DNA from: RGIG8748 sp045606045 | GTDB lineage: Bacteria; Bacillota; Clostridia; UMGS1810 | Direction: 5' to 3' | NCBI GenBank assembly: GCA_045606045.1 | Contig: JAZURE010000024.1 | Span: 17,979 to 81,978 of the forward strand | Length of the DNA stretch: 64,000 nt | In this document: positions 26,814 through 34,856 of the stretch, piece by piece | Position numbering within the stretch: position 1 is the stretch's first letter | How the letters are laid out: each line of letters opens with the position of its first letter | Notes under the pieces: generated by a model | The model's database searches: none | What the model was told of the DNA's origin: nothing | Seen by the model: only the letters and a program-made list of their open reading frames with translations | Program-made: the position numbers and the translations under genes

Positions 26814-26842
26814 TGGACAAAACAACGGTTTTATGTTATAAT
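26814..26842 (+). promoter_or_regulatory. Promoter of the AraC-family gene
   Basis: TGGACA (26814-26819), 17-nt spacer, TATAAT (26837-26842). It faces the minus-strand promoter of the deacetylase-like gene across a 132-nt gap, a typical place for the regulator to act on both. Confidence 0.7.
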
Positions 26843-26874
26843 GTTTTAAACAAAAATGAGGGGAGAATACTCTT

Positions 26875-27735
26875 ATGAACGGGATTCGTCTTGGTTTTGA
26901 AGCAGTTCCTACAATAGGCTTTGCCCATCACTTCCGTATGGAAAATTATATGCAGGACATGACCAATATCGAAAAGCCCGAGCTCTATGACAACAAGGGC
27001 ATAGAGATAGTTTATATCAAAGAGGGAAGCATAATTGCCGAAGTCTACGGCAGAAAATATACCGCTGAGCCGGGGAGCATTATGATAATACTCCGCTCTC
27101 TGCCGTTTAAGCTCCATGCAAAGGACAGTGCGGTAAGGAGACATTGCACTCTGGAGCTTCGTGCAGAGTATACGCACAGTATAATATATGATACAGCCGA
27201 GGCAGACAAAAACACACCGCATCTTCTTTTGCCCTTTATAAATCCGCCCTGCAGAGAGAATGAGGAAATAAAGAAAATACTTTTTTCCATAGTATCAAAT
27301 GTAGGTGCTCACGGAGGAAAGGGGAGCCTTGCCGACTCTGCTGATGCAATGCATATACTGTCTATGCTTGACCGCATATACCGAAAAAGTCTGTATGAAT
27401 CCTCGGCATCTGTAACAGAGTACAGAATAAAAGCATGTATTGCCGACAGAATCCACCGCCCCATACCGCTTAGTGAGATAGCAGAGCACCTCGGAAGAAC
27501 TCCGAATTACTTAAATAGCGTGTTCAAAAAATCAGCAGGCACGGGCATACACAGCTATATAAACAGGGAAAAAGTGCGCATAATATCCGAGCTTATTTTG
27601 GAGCGAAAACTTCCGTTTAAGAAAGCCTGCGAAAGCGTGGGAATAGAGGATATATCCTACGGCTACAGAATGTTCAAAAAGCATACGGGCTTAACTCCGT
27701 CTCAGTTTACGGAGGCTCAGAGATATTTTCGATAA
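26875..27735 (+). CDS. AraC-family transcriptional regulator
   Basis: 286 residues. The N-terminal half looks like a cupin-type sensor domain (IEIVYIKEGSIIAEVYG, PGSIMIIL). The C-terminal AraC-type DNA-binding domain has two helix-turn-helix units (PLSEIAEHLGRTPNYLNSVF, about 202-221, and ACESVGIEDISYGYRMFKK, about 252-270), followed by TGLTPSQF. It is divergent from the deacetylase-like gene and may control it. The ligand is unknown. Confidence 0.88.
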   Translation: MNGIRLGFEAVPTIGFAHHFRMENYMQDMTNIEKPELYDNKGIEIVYIKEGSIIAEVYGRKYTAEPGSIMIILRSLPFKLHAKDSAVRRHCTLELRAEYTHSIIYDTAEADKNTPHLLLPFINPPCRENEEIKKILFSIVSNVGAHGGKGSLADSADAMHILSMLDRIYRKSLYESSASVTEYRIKACIADRIHRPIPLSEIAEHLGRTPNYLNSVFKKSAGTGIHSYINREKVRIISELILERKLPFKKACESVGIEDISYGYRMFKKHTGLTPSQFTEAQRYFR

Positions 27736-27756
27736 AACTGCTAAAAAAACCTTACA

Positions 27757-27803
27757 AAATACAGGGCGTTTGTGCAATGTGCACATAAAATGCTCTGTAT
27801 TTT
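27757..27803 (+). terminator. Terminator after the AraC-family gene
   Basis: AAATACAGGGC...GCTCTGTATTTTT long stem with an inner TGTGCA/TGCACA hairpin, followed by T residues. Confidence 0.65.
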
Positions 27804-27887
27804 TGGTATCTGCAAAAAAGGAAACAAGCATAAAAAAAGCGAAATATGTAGTATGCAGTACTTTTAATATTCAAGGAGGGTAAGACA

Positions 27888-29942
27888 ATGTTTGTTACAG
27901 AAAAAATCAGAAATGTGTGCATACTGGCGCATTCCAATGCAGGTAAAACCTCGCTTTGCGAAGCTATGCTTCATAAAGCAGGTGTTATAGACCGTATAGG
28001 AAGCACACTCGAAGGAAATACAGTATCCGACTTTGACCCCGAAGAAATCAAGAGAAATATTTCCATAAACACATCAGTTATTCCTATAGAGTGGAACGGC
28101 GCAAAGATAAACTTTCTCGATACCCCCGGAACCTTCGACTTTGTCGGAGAACAGCTTGAGGGTGCATCGGTATGCGGTACTGCTCTTATAGTAGTAAGCG
28201 GTAAGTCGGGCGTAAGCGCAGGTACCGAAAGAGCATGGAACATTGCAGCCAACAAATCCAAGATAGTATTTGTAAATAAACTTGACGATATGAAGGCAGA
28301 CTATGCCAAGGTTGTAGAACAGTTAGACGATGCTTTTGGTAAGTCCATAGCTCCCTTTACATTCCCCATAAAAGAGGGCGATAAGCTCACAGGCTTTGTA
28401 GATGTTATCAAGATGCGTGCCAAGATGTTCTCGCCCGAGGGTGACACACACCGCTACGAAGAAATCCCCGATACTCACAAGGATATAGCCAAACGAAGCC
28501 GCGACCTTCTTTTAGAAGCCGTAGCCGAGGTAAGCGAAGAATATATGGAAAAGTATTTCGGAGGCGAGGAATTTACCGAGGACGAAATCAAAGCTGCACT
28601 AAAGGTCGGCATTAAGGACGGCACGGTAGTTCCTGTTATCTGCGGAAGCGTAACGGCAAAAATTGGTATAACACACCTTTTAAATACCATAGCGGACTAC
28701 ATGCCCGCACCCAATGAATTTATACATATAGAGGGCGAAAACAAGAAGACAGGCGAAATAGCCGAAATCTTCTGCGACTCTGCAAAGTCCACCGTTGTGC
28801 ATGTGTTTAAGACAGTAGTCGACAACTATGTGGGTAAGCTTTCTTACTTTAAGGTGCTCTCGGGTACACTTACCCCTGATACAATCCTTGTAAATCCCGC
28901 CAAGGGCAAGGAGGAAAAGATAAGTAAGATTTATGTTGTATGCGGTAAGAAGCAGACCGAGGTCAAGGAGCTTTGCGCAGGCGATATAGGTGCAACTGCC
29001 AAACTCTCCGTTACAGAGACGGGCGATACCCTGTGCGACAGCTCATTCCCTGTGGCAATAGGTGCCATAAGCTTCCCCAAGCCTGTGCTTTCCATGGCTA
29101 TAGAGCCTAAGGCAAAGGGCGACGAGGAGAAGATAAGCGCAGGTCTTAATAAGCTTGCAAGCGAAGACAGAACATTCTCTCTTGTCCGCAACCACGAAAC
29201 ACATCAGACCATAATTTCGGGTGTGGGCGAACAGCACATAAATGTAATCTGCTCCAAATTAGAGGGCAAGTTCGGTGTGTCCGTGAACCTTGCAGAACCC
29301 AAAACTCCGTACCGTGAGGCAATAAAGGCAAAGGTAAAGGCAGAGGGCAAGCACAAGAAGCAGTCGGGCGGTCACGGTCAGTACGGCCATGTATGGATAG
29401 AGTTCGAGCCTACAGTAAGTGAAGAGCTTGTATTTGAAGAAAAGGTAGTAGGCGGAGCAGTTCCCAAGAACTTCTTCCCTGCAGTAGAAAAGGGACTTCG
29501 CGATGCCATGACAGAGGGCGTTCTTGCAGGCTATCCCATGGTAAATCTTAAGGCTACACTTTTAGACGGCTCCTATCATGCAGTTGACTCTTCGGAAATG
29601 GCATTTAAGACAGCCGCTTCCATAGCTTACAAAGAGGGTATTCCAAAGGCTAAGCCGGTAATACTGGAGCCTGTGGGCACAGCCAAGGTTGTTGTGCCAA
29701 ATGCGTACACAGGCGATGTTGTGGGTGACCTTAACAAGAGAAGAGGCAGAATTTTAGGCATGAATCCCATAGATGCGGTATCCACCGAGGTTGAGGCAAT
29801 AGTGCCTGCTTCCGAAATGAATAAGTATGCCACAGATTTAAGAGCGCTTACAAACGGCAGAGGAGCATTTGAATACGAAATCACAAATTACGAGGAAGCT
29901 CCTCAGATTATAGCAGACAAAATTATAGCAAAGGCTAAATAA
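27888..29942 (+). CDS. Elongation factor G-like GTPase (FusA paralogue)
   Basis: 684 residues, with all EF-G domains. The P-loop AHSNAGKTSL (about 11-20) differs from the AHIDAGKTT of canonical EF-G. DTPGTFDFV (about 78-86) is G3 and VNKLD (about 132-136) is G4. Domain IV holds SGGHGQYGHVWIEFEP and GSYHAVDSSEMAF. These substitutions fit the EF-G-like branch rather than the main FusA or TetM. A canonical fusA with rpsL/rpsG is expected elsewhere. AAGGAGGG precedes the start. Its precise role in translation or ribosome recycling is not known. Confidence 0.85.
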   Translation: MFVTEKIRNVCILAHSNAGKTSLCEAMLHKAGVIDRIGSTLEGNTVSDFDPEEIKRNISINTSVIPIEWNGAKINFLDTPGTFDFVGEQLEGASVCGTALIVVSGKSGVSAGTERAWNIAANKSKIVFVNKLDDMKADYAKVVEQLDDAFGKSIAPFTFPIKEGDKLTGFVDVIKMRAKMFSPEGDTHRYEEIPDTHKDIAKRSRDLLLEAVAEVSEEYMEKYFGGEEFTEDEIKAALKVGIKDGTVVPVICGSVTAKIGITHLLNTIADYMPAPNEFIHIEGENKKTGEIAEIFCDSAKSTVVHVFKTVVDNYVGKLSYFKVLSGTLTPDTILVNPAKGKEEKISKIYVVCGKKQTEVKELCAGDIGATAKLSVTETGDTLCDSSFPVAIGAISFPKPVLSMAIEPKAKGDEEKISAGLNKLASEDRTFSLVRNHETHQTIISGVGEQHINVICSKLEGKFGVSVNLAEPKTPYREAIKAKVKAEGKHKKQSGGHGQYGHVWIEFEPTVSEELVFEEKVVGGAVPKNFFPAVEKGLRDAMTEGVLAGYPMVNLKATLLDGSYHAVDSSEMAFKTAASIAYKEGIPKAKPVILEPVGTAKVVVPNAYTGDVVGDLNKRRGRILGMNPIDAVSTEVEAIVPASEMNKYATDLRALTNGRGAFEYEITNYEEAPQIIADKIIAKAK

Positions 29943-29984
29943 CACATTCATTTTACTTACGCTGTATTATATGGATACAGGCAA

Positions 29985-30012
29985 AAAAAGCGGATTTATT
30001 CCGCTTTTTTGT
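29985..30012 (+). terminator. Terminator after the EF-G-like gene
   Basis: AAAAAGCGGA/TCCGCTTTTTT stem with T-run. Confidence 0.88.
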
Positions 30013-30022
30013 TTTATAAATA

Positions 30023-30051
30023 TTGAATACGGTAAAAATTTATGATATACT
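30023..30051 (+). promoter_or_regulatory. Promoter of ddh
   Basis: TTGAAT (30023-30028), 17-nt spacer, TATACT (30046-30051). Confidence 0.75.
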
Positions 30052-30082
30052 TTTCATGTAATTTTTGTAGGAGATGATTAAA

Positions 30083-31063
30083 ATGAGCATAAGAATAGGA
30101 ATTTTCGGTTACGGCAACCTTGCAAAAGGAGTGGAAAGTGCCGTAAACAATGCTCCCGATATGGAGCTTAAGGCAGTATTTACAAGAAGAAACCCCGAAA
30201 GTGTAAATATTAAAACAGAGGGTGTTCCCGTGGTTAGTGCCGTGGATGCACCGCTTTGGAAAGACAAGATAGATGTAATGGTGCTGTGCGGAGGAAGCGC
30301 TACCGACCTTCCCACACAGACACCCGACATGGCAAAGCTCTTTAATGTGGTGGATAGCTTCGATACCCACGCAAGAATTCCCGAGCACTTCAGCAATGTG
30401 GATAAATCAGCATCACAAAGCGGCAAAGTGGCAGTAATTTCGGTGGGTTGGGACCCCGGAATGTTCTCTATAGCAAGAATGTATTCGGGAGCAATCCTCC
30501 CCGATGGCGAGGACTATACTTTCTGGGGCAAGGGCGTAAGTCAGGGGCACTCTGATGCCATACGCCGTATAGACGGTGTTGCCGATGCCAAGCAGTACAC
30601 CATACCCGTACCCGAGGCACTCGAAAGCGTAAGACGCGGCGATGCACCCAATCTTACCACAAGGCAGAAGCACACAAGGGAGTGCTTTGTAGTGGCTAAG
30701 GATGGTGCTGACCTTGCAAGGATAGAAAAAGAAATAGTAAATATGCCAAACTACTTTGCAGATTATGATACAACTGTACACTTTATAACCGCAGAAGAGT
30801 TAAAGCGTGACCACAGCGGAATTCCGCATGGCGGTTTTGTAATACGAAGCGGAAGAACGGGAGATGGCAACAGCCACATCATAGAGTACAGCTTAAAGCT
30901 TGATTCAAACCCCGAATTCACGGCATCGGTGCTTACGGCATATGCAAGAGCTGCATACAAATTAAATGCCGAGGGCAAGGCAGGATGTATGACCGCATTT
31001 GATATTGCGCCAAAATATCTTAGTGAGAAAAGTCCTGCGGAGCTGAGGAAGAGCCTTCTTTAA
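30083..31063 (+). CDS. ddh: meso-Diaminopimelate dehydrogenase
   Basis: 326 residues from the ATG at 30083, where AGGAG is 9 nt upstream; an ATG at 30074 is too close to it. The N-terminal NADPH Rossmann motif GIFGYGNLAKGVE (about 6-18) is followed by the substrate domain with WDPGMFSIARMY (about 145-156), WGKGVSQGHSDAIRRIDGV (about 168-186) and the HGGFVIRSGRTG region. It converts tetrahydrodipicolinate directly to meso-DAP with ammonia and NADPH, a one-step route to lysine and cell-wall DAP. Alone with its own promoter. Confidence 0.95.
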   Translation: MSIRIGIFGYGNLAKGVESAVNNAPDMELKAVFTRRNPESVNIKTEGVPVVSAVDAPLWKDKIDVMVLCGGSATDLPTQTPDMAKLFNVVDSFDTHARIPEHFSNVDKSASQSGKVAVISVGWDPGMFSIARMYSGAILPDGEDYTFWGKGVSQGHSDAIRRIDGVADAKQYTIPVPEALESVRRGDAPNLTTRQKHTRECFVVAKDGADLARIEKEIVNMPNYFADYDTTVHFITAEELKRDHSGIPHGGFVIRSGRTGDGNSHIIEYSLKLDSNPEFTASVLTAYARAAYKLNAEGKAGCMTAFDIAPKYLSEKSPAELRKSLL

Positions 31064-31108
31064 GGTTAAAGAAGCAAACAAATCCTAAGGGAATAACATA
31101 TGTTTCTC
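31064..31108. other. Short gap between ddh and palindromic element copy B
   Basis: No feature seen. No clear terminator for ddh other than the palindrome that follows. Confidence 0.3.
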
Positions 31109-31333
31109 CTGACACCCTTCCCATCCGCTGTGGACTTTAAAGCTAAAAACCCCAATTAAAAAACGCATATACTACCGCCGTTGCGGAAACGGAAATCTTT
31201 TCCGTAAGTCCTCACTAAACGGCGCTTGCATAATGGAACTGAATTTGTGCAAGCGCCGTTTGCGGTGTCTCTGCGTTTTTAATCGGGGTTTTCTTTTCGC
31301 TTTAAAGTCCAATGCGGATTACAAGGGTGACAG
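31109..31333. repeat. Long palindromic element, copy B
   Basis: About 225 nt. Outer arm CTGACACCCTT (31109-31119) pairs with 31323-31333 except one position. Next, GGACTTTAAAGC, AAAACCCC and TTAAAAAACGCA on the left pair with TGCGTTTTTAA, GGGGTTTT and GCTTTAAAGTCC on the right. The centre is a 14-bp hairpin AAACGGCGCTTGCA with TGCAAGCGCCGTTT. The CCGTTGCGGAAA and CCTCACTAAACGGC core and the loop match the reverse complement of copy A, while the outer arms are unrelated but still paired. No ORF. Confidence 0.7.
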
Positions 31334-31376
31334 TCGAAACATCGGCAGAAAAGTGAAAAAGTTTGTTTCTTACAAA

Positions 31377-31426
31377 ATGCGACATGTTTCTCGGTTGACT
31401 TTTAATAAAATATATGATACGATAAT
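31377..31426 (+). promoter_or_regulatory. Conserved promoter block of RNA unit copy B
   Basis: GCGACATGTTTCTCGGTTGACTT, then 20 nt to GATAAT (31421-31426) and CTTGCGAA, matching copy A at 11556-11612. Confidence 0.6.
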
Positions 31427-31429
31427 CTT

Positions 31430-31583
31430 GCGAATCAGTTAAATAGAATATGCCGAAAGGTTGCTTTTTACCATTGGTAAAAATGCACTCTCTTTTTAAG
31501 CTATCTTTCGGATTTTCTTAAAACTGGTTCGCACCTGGAGCTGTGCATTTTTCGTGCGTCGGCTCCGCGCCGGCGCATTTTTT
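31430..31583 (+). ncRNA. Structured leader RNA with terminator, copy B
   Basis: About 153 nt. Basal stem GCGAATCAGTT (31430-31440) pairs with AACTGGTTCGC (31522-31532), including one U-G pair. CCGAAAG (31453-31459) pairs with CTTTCGG (31505-31511). The tip is GCTTTTTACC/GGTAAAAATGC. Downstream GGAGC (31537-31541) can pair with GCTCC in the terminator loop, against the terminator TGCGTCGGC (31555-31563) with GCCGGCGCA (31569-31577) and six T. The stem sequence is unrelated to copy A but paired in the same place. A structural alternative is a 6S-like RNA, but the length and downstream ORF argue against it. Confidence 0.65.
31555..31583 (+). terminator. Intrinsic terminator of leader RNA copy B
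   Basis: Same stem as copy A, loop TCCGC instead of TCTGC, then TTTTTT. Confidence 0.88.
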
Positions 31584-31612
31584 AATTTATACTAAAATTA
31601 AGAAAAGGAGAA

Positions 31613-31711
31613 ATGCCAATGGAAGATTATAAAAAAATGTATTATGAGCTATTTAACAAAATAACAGATGTAATAGAAAATCTCAAAAAAATCCAACAGG
31701 AAGCTATTTAA
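31613..31711 (+). CDS. Conserved 32-residue microprotein, copy B
   Basis: Starts MPMEDYKKMYYELFNKITD and ends KKIQQEAI. It equals copy A (11792-11890) except for the final residue, with several synonymous differences between the copies (for example AATAAA-ATC against AACAAA-ATA), which points to selection on the peptide. AAGGAG lies upstream of ATG (31613; a second ATG at 31619). It depends on read-through of the terminator at 31555-31583. Function unknown. Confidence 0.75.
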   Translation: MPMEDYKKMYYELFNKITDVIENLKKIQQEAI

Positions 31712-31738
31712 ACTTAAAACTTAAAGTTTTTACTTCTT

Positions 31739-32308
31739 TTATAAAAAAGAAGGATTAATCACCATCATCCCTATTCCAATAAGTGCAGAAATCCCTATCA
31801 CCACTATGGGATGAAGCTTTACCTTAAAGGACAGAAATGTCATTGCCACATATATTCCTACAGAAACTGCGAGTGCAGTCACATTTATATCGCCAAAGCC
31901 GTTTGGCACAAACACCGCCTTTGCCATGGAAATGAGCGCTGCGGCAATAAGACCTATTACGGCGCTTTTTAATCCTGTCATACAGCCTGAAACTATGCGG
32001 TTTTCTTTAAATTTCTCGTAAATTCTCGCCACTATAAGTATTATTATAAATGAAGGGAGCACAACACCGAGTGTGGCACATGCTGCGCCCCACAGACCTC
32101 CCTGTACAATGCCCACATAAGTAGCCATGTTCACCGCAAAGGGACCGGGTGTACTTTCGCTTACGGCTACAAAGTTTATAAGCTCATGAAGGCTTGCCCA
32201 GTTGTTTTTTATAACCTCTTCCTGTATGAGGGGGAGCATGGCGTAGCCTCCGCCAAAGGTAAATGCACCTATCTTAAAGAATGTGAGGAAAAGCTTTAAT
32301 AGTATCAT
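31739..32308 (-). CDS. Chromate transporter family protein (half-size, second gene)
   Basis: 189 residues, CHR family. The signature FFKIGAFTFGGGYAMLPLIQ lies around 10-29 and STPGPFAVNMATYVG around 52-66. About five or six hydrophobic segments fill the rest. Half-size CHR proteins work in pairs, and the partner gene is directly upstream with a one-base stop/start overlap. The family exports chromate in some bacteria, but the substrate in anaerobes is uncertain. Confidence 0.88.
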   Translation of the reverse strand: MILLKLFLTFFKIGAFTFGGGYAMLPLIQEEVIKNNWASLHELINFVAVSESTPGPFAVNMATYVGIVQGGLWGAACATLGVVLPSFIIILIVARIYEKFKENRIVSGCMTGLKSAVIGLIAAALISMAKAVFVPNGFGDINVTALAVSVGIYVAMTFLSFKVKLHPIVVIGISALIGIGMMVINPSFL

Positions 32309-32853
32309 TACTTATTCCTCCTTAATTTTATTTCCGAGACCACAAGTCCTACTACAGCACTAAGAATTATAACAATAAGCGCATTCACATCGAAAAATGC
32401 CACAAGCACAAGCGCCAGAGCGGATATGACAGTAGCTATATATCCCTTGGGCGCTTTCTTATACATTGTAAAAAGGCTTTTGGTTACAAGGGCGAGCACA
32501 CCTGCTCTTATTCCGAAAAATGCGTATTTAACTACGGGAATATCTGCAAATTCCTTTAATAGATACGCTATGGCAGATATTATTATAAATGACGGAAGCA
32601 CCACTCCGAGCGTTGCAAAGGCCGAGCCAAATGCTCCCTTTGTCTTGTAACCTACAAAGGTTGCTGAATTTATGGCAATAGGTCCCGGGGTGGATTCTGC
32701 TATTGCCACGATGTCTAATATATCCTCGTCCGAAACCCATTTTTTGTTTTCTGCCGCTTCTCTTTGTATAAGCGGTATCATTGCGTAGCCTCCGCCAAAG
32801 GTAAATGCACCTATCTTAAAGAAGGTCCAAAAAAGCTCAATTAATGTTTTCAT
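32308..32853 (-). CDS. Chromate transporter family protein (half-size, first gene)
   Basis: 181 residues, same family and fold as the next gene: FFKIGAFTFGGGYAMIPLIQ (about 11-30), ESTPGPIAINSATFVGYKT (about 53-71), then alternating hydrophobic segments. GGAG precedes ATG. Its start overlaps the patatin gene by 17 nt, so the three genes form one minus-strand unit. Confidence 0.88.
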   Translation of the reverse strand: MKTLIELFWTFFKIGAFTFGGGYAMIPLIQREAAENKKWVSDEDILDIVAIAESTPGPIAINSATFVGYKTKGAFGSAFATLGVVLPSFIIISAIAYLLKEFADIPVVKYAFFGIRAGVLALVTKSLFTMYKKAPKGYIATVISALALVLVAFFDVNALIVIILSAVVGLVVSEIKLRRNK

Positions 32854-33703
32854 AGTTAGTCTCCATATATTTTTTAATCGAGGGTATAAGGTTTTTTCCC
32901 ATACTGTAGCCCTCGTCGTACATCTTTTTTATTTTGTCTGCGTTGTTTTCCGTCCTCTTCCAGTCGGATGTGTCCTCGGGCGCTATTACAAATGCCTTGC
33001 CCTCTCTCTCCAGACGGAAGAGTTCTTTGCGCTGGGCGTTGTACATTTTGGAGCGATTTTTGAGCGCCTTGGCAAAGAGGGGATATTTGCGGAAGATAAA
33101 AGAGGATATCTCCTCCGATTTGCTCTTGCCCTTTACATATGACCTCTCGCGCGAGAGTATTACTATTATTTTGTCGCAGCCTGCCTCAATAGCACGCTCA
33201 AACGGAACAGAATCCGCAATTCCGCCGTCCATATATTTCTTGCCGTTTATCTTAGCTATGGGAAACATTATAGGCAGAGAACAGCTTGCCACAAGTATAT
33301 CCCACCCTTTTAGTGGGTTTTGAATTTTAATATACTCCGCCTCGCCTGTATCCACATTGGTAACTGCCGCCTCGGCATAGCCTTTGAACTCAGCGAATTT
33401 TTCGTAGTCGTAGGGTACAATTTCATCGGGCACTTTTTTAAACACATAGTCTATGTTGTAAAGACTTCTGTTTTTTGGATTAAAAAGGTGCTTTACTGCG
33501 CTGTACTCCTTTTTGGGGACCTCGGTTGTGCCTATTTTAAGACCTCTGCCTATCTGACGGGTTGCGTAGTTCATGGCATTGGATATACCTGCCGATGCAC
33601 CGCCGAGATAGTCTATGGGGATATCGGCTTCCATCATGGCATCCATTACGCCCACGGCAAAATATGTGCGGCTCGCACCGCCCTCTACTATGAGTCCTGT
33701 CAT
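32837..33703 (-). CDS. Patatin-like phospholipase
   Basis: 288 residues from the ATG at 33703, where AAAGGA is 9 nt upstream; an ATG at 33712 overlaps that site. Oxyanion start GLIVEGGASR (about 3-12), nucleophile motif GGASAGISNA (GxSxG, about 34-43) and catalytic aspartate in MDGGIADS (about 160-167). Cytoplasmic serine hydrolase of the YjjU/RssA kind, probably acting on lipids. First gene of the unit with the CHR pair; a functional link is not obvious. Confidence 0.88.
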   Translation of the reverse strand: MTGLIVEGGASRTYFAVGVMDAMMEADIPIDYLGGASAGISNAMNYATRQIGRGLKIGTTEVPKKEYSAVKHLFNPKNRSLYNIDYVFKKVPDEIVPYDYEKFAEFKGYAEAAVTNVDTGEAEYIKIQNPLKGWDILVASCSLPIMFPIAKINGKKYMDGGIADSVPFERAIEAGCDKIIVILSRERSYVKGKSKSEEISSFIFRKYPLFAKALKNRSKMYNAQRKELFRLEREGKAFVIAPEDTSDWKRTENNADKIKKMYDEGYSMGKNLIPSIKKYMETNYENIN

Positions 33704-33716
33704 ATGTATCATTCCT

Positions 33717-34565
33717 TTAAATGAAATTGGTTATTCGGGCAAACTCCTCGTCCGAGAGTGTTTCGCCGCGCCTTTTTTCGTCTATTTCTGCGTTTTTAAG
33801 TATGTCGGAAACTCTGTCTTTGGAAAGACCGAGTCCCGATGAAAGTGCATTTAAAAGGGTTTTGCGCCTTAGTGCAAAGGCGGCTTTAATCACCTTAAAA
33901 TACATGTCCGTATCTTTTACATCAACGGGCGGTTTTTTTCTCATGGTAAGTTTAATTACTGCAGATTCCACCTTGGGAGGAGGCATAAATGATGAGGGCG
34001 GAACTATGGTTACAATCTCGGATGTTGCATAGTATCCCACGCAGAGGGTGAGCACGCCGTAGTCTTTACTTCCCGCTTTTGCGCCTATGCGCTGTGCCAC
34101 TTCCTTTTGTATCATTACGGTTATATCTTCTATGGGAAGATTGGGATTTAAAAGGCTCATTATTACGGGACTTGTAATATAATAGGGAAGATTTGCGCAC
34201 ACCTTCACGGGTGAATCGCCGAACTCTTTTTTGCAAAGCGAGGATATGTCGGTTTTCATGATATCGGCATGGATTATTCTAAGGTTGTCAAAGTCCTTAA
34301 GGTTGTCCGCAAGAATGGGAATGGCAGCGGAGTCTATCTCCACGCACACCACCTTTGCGCTGCGCTCGCAGAGTCTCTGTGTAAGCGTACCAAAGCCTGG
34401 CCCTATCTCAAGCACATTTGCTCCCTCGGGTGCGGCGCTTGCCACGATTTCATTTAGAGCGCCTTCGTCTATAAGAAAGTTCTGCCCAAGCGATTTTGAA
34501 AAATTAAAGCCGTTTTTATTAAGGATTTCTTTTATAACGGCAGGGTTTGCAAGGTTTTTCATCAT
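33717..34565 (-). CDS. rsmA: 16S rRNA (adenine-1518/1519-N6)-dimethyltransferase RsmA
   Basis: 282 residues (281 if the second ATG at 34562 is used; GAGGTG precedes both). KSLGQNFLIDEGALNEIV (about 24-41), SAM motif VLEIGPGFGTLTQRL (about 51-65) and catalytic NLPYYITSPVI (about 125-135). It dimethylates two adjacent adenines in helix 45 of 16S rRNA during 30S assembly. Loss gives kasugamycin resistance in other bacteria. Confidence 0.96.
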   Translation of the reverse strand: MMKNLANPAVIKEILNKNGFNFSKSLGQNFLIDEGALNEIVASAAPEGANVLEIGPGFGTLTQRLCERSAKVVCVEIDSAAIPILADNLKDFDNLRIIHADIMKTDISSLCKKEFGDSPVKVCANLPYYITSPVIMSLLNPNLPIEDITVMIQKEVAQRIGAKAGSKDYGVLTLCVGYYATSEIVTIVPPSSFMPPPKVESAVIKLTMRKKPPVDVKDTDMYFKVIKAAFALRRKTLLNALSSGLGLSKDRVSDILKNAEIDEKRRGETLSDEEFARITNFI

Positions 34566-34632
34566 ATCACCTCATTATGATTATATTATCTATCGTTCAA
34601 AATATCAAGTGTTTTCAGTTTGCAAAAATGTG

Positions 34633-34826
34633 TTGAAATAATATAAAATATGTTGTATAATGTATCTGTCAGAGAAATCCGACACTTTTAGTAATTACCA
34701 TAAAAAAATCACGCCAGCCGTCCAAAGCAATAGCGTTATTTTTTAATAATACTTTCGTTTTGGCATAACCGTTTGAGGTCTTGCCTTTTCTATAAACATT
34801 ATATATGATAAGTTTCATTTTGTCAA
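34633..34826. other. Toxin-less relative of the type I locus
   Basis: Plus-strand promoter TTGAAA (34633-34638)-17-TATAAT (34656-34661) and TGTC...GACA 5' hairpin as in the locus at 11168. Minus-strand promoter TTGACA (34826-34821)-17-TATAAT (34803-34798), followed by the shared TATAGAAAAGGCA. Between them lies a hairpin AAAAAATCACGC (34703-34714) with GCGTTATTTTTT (34733-34744) that could stop both transcripts. No short hydrophobic ORF with a ribosome binding site remains. It could be a decayed copy, or a stand-alone antisense-type RNA acting in trans on the 11.3-kb mRNA. Confidence 0.55.
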
Positions 34827-34856
34827 CTGCTTTTGAAGATGTTGGAGGTAAATGCT

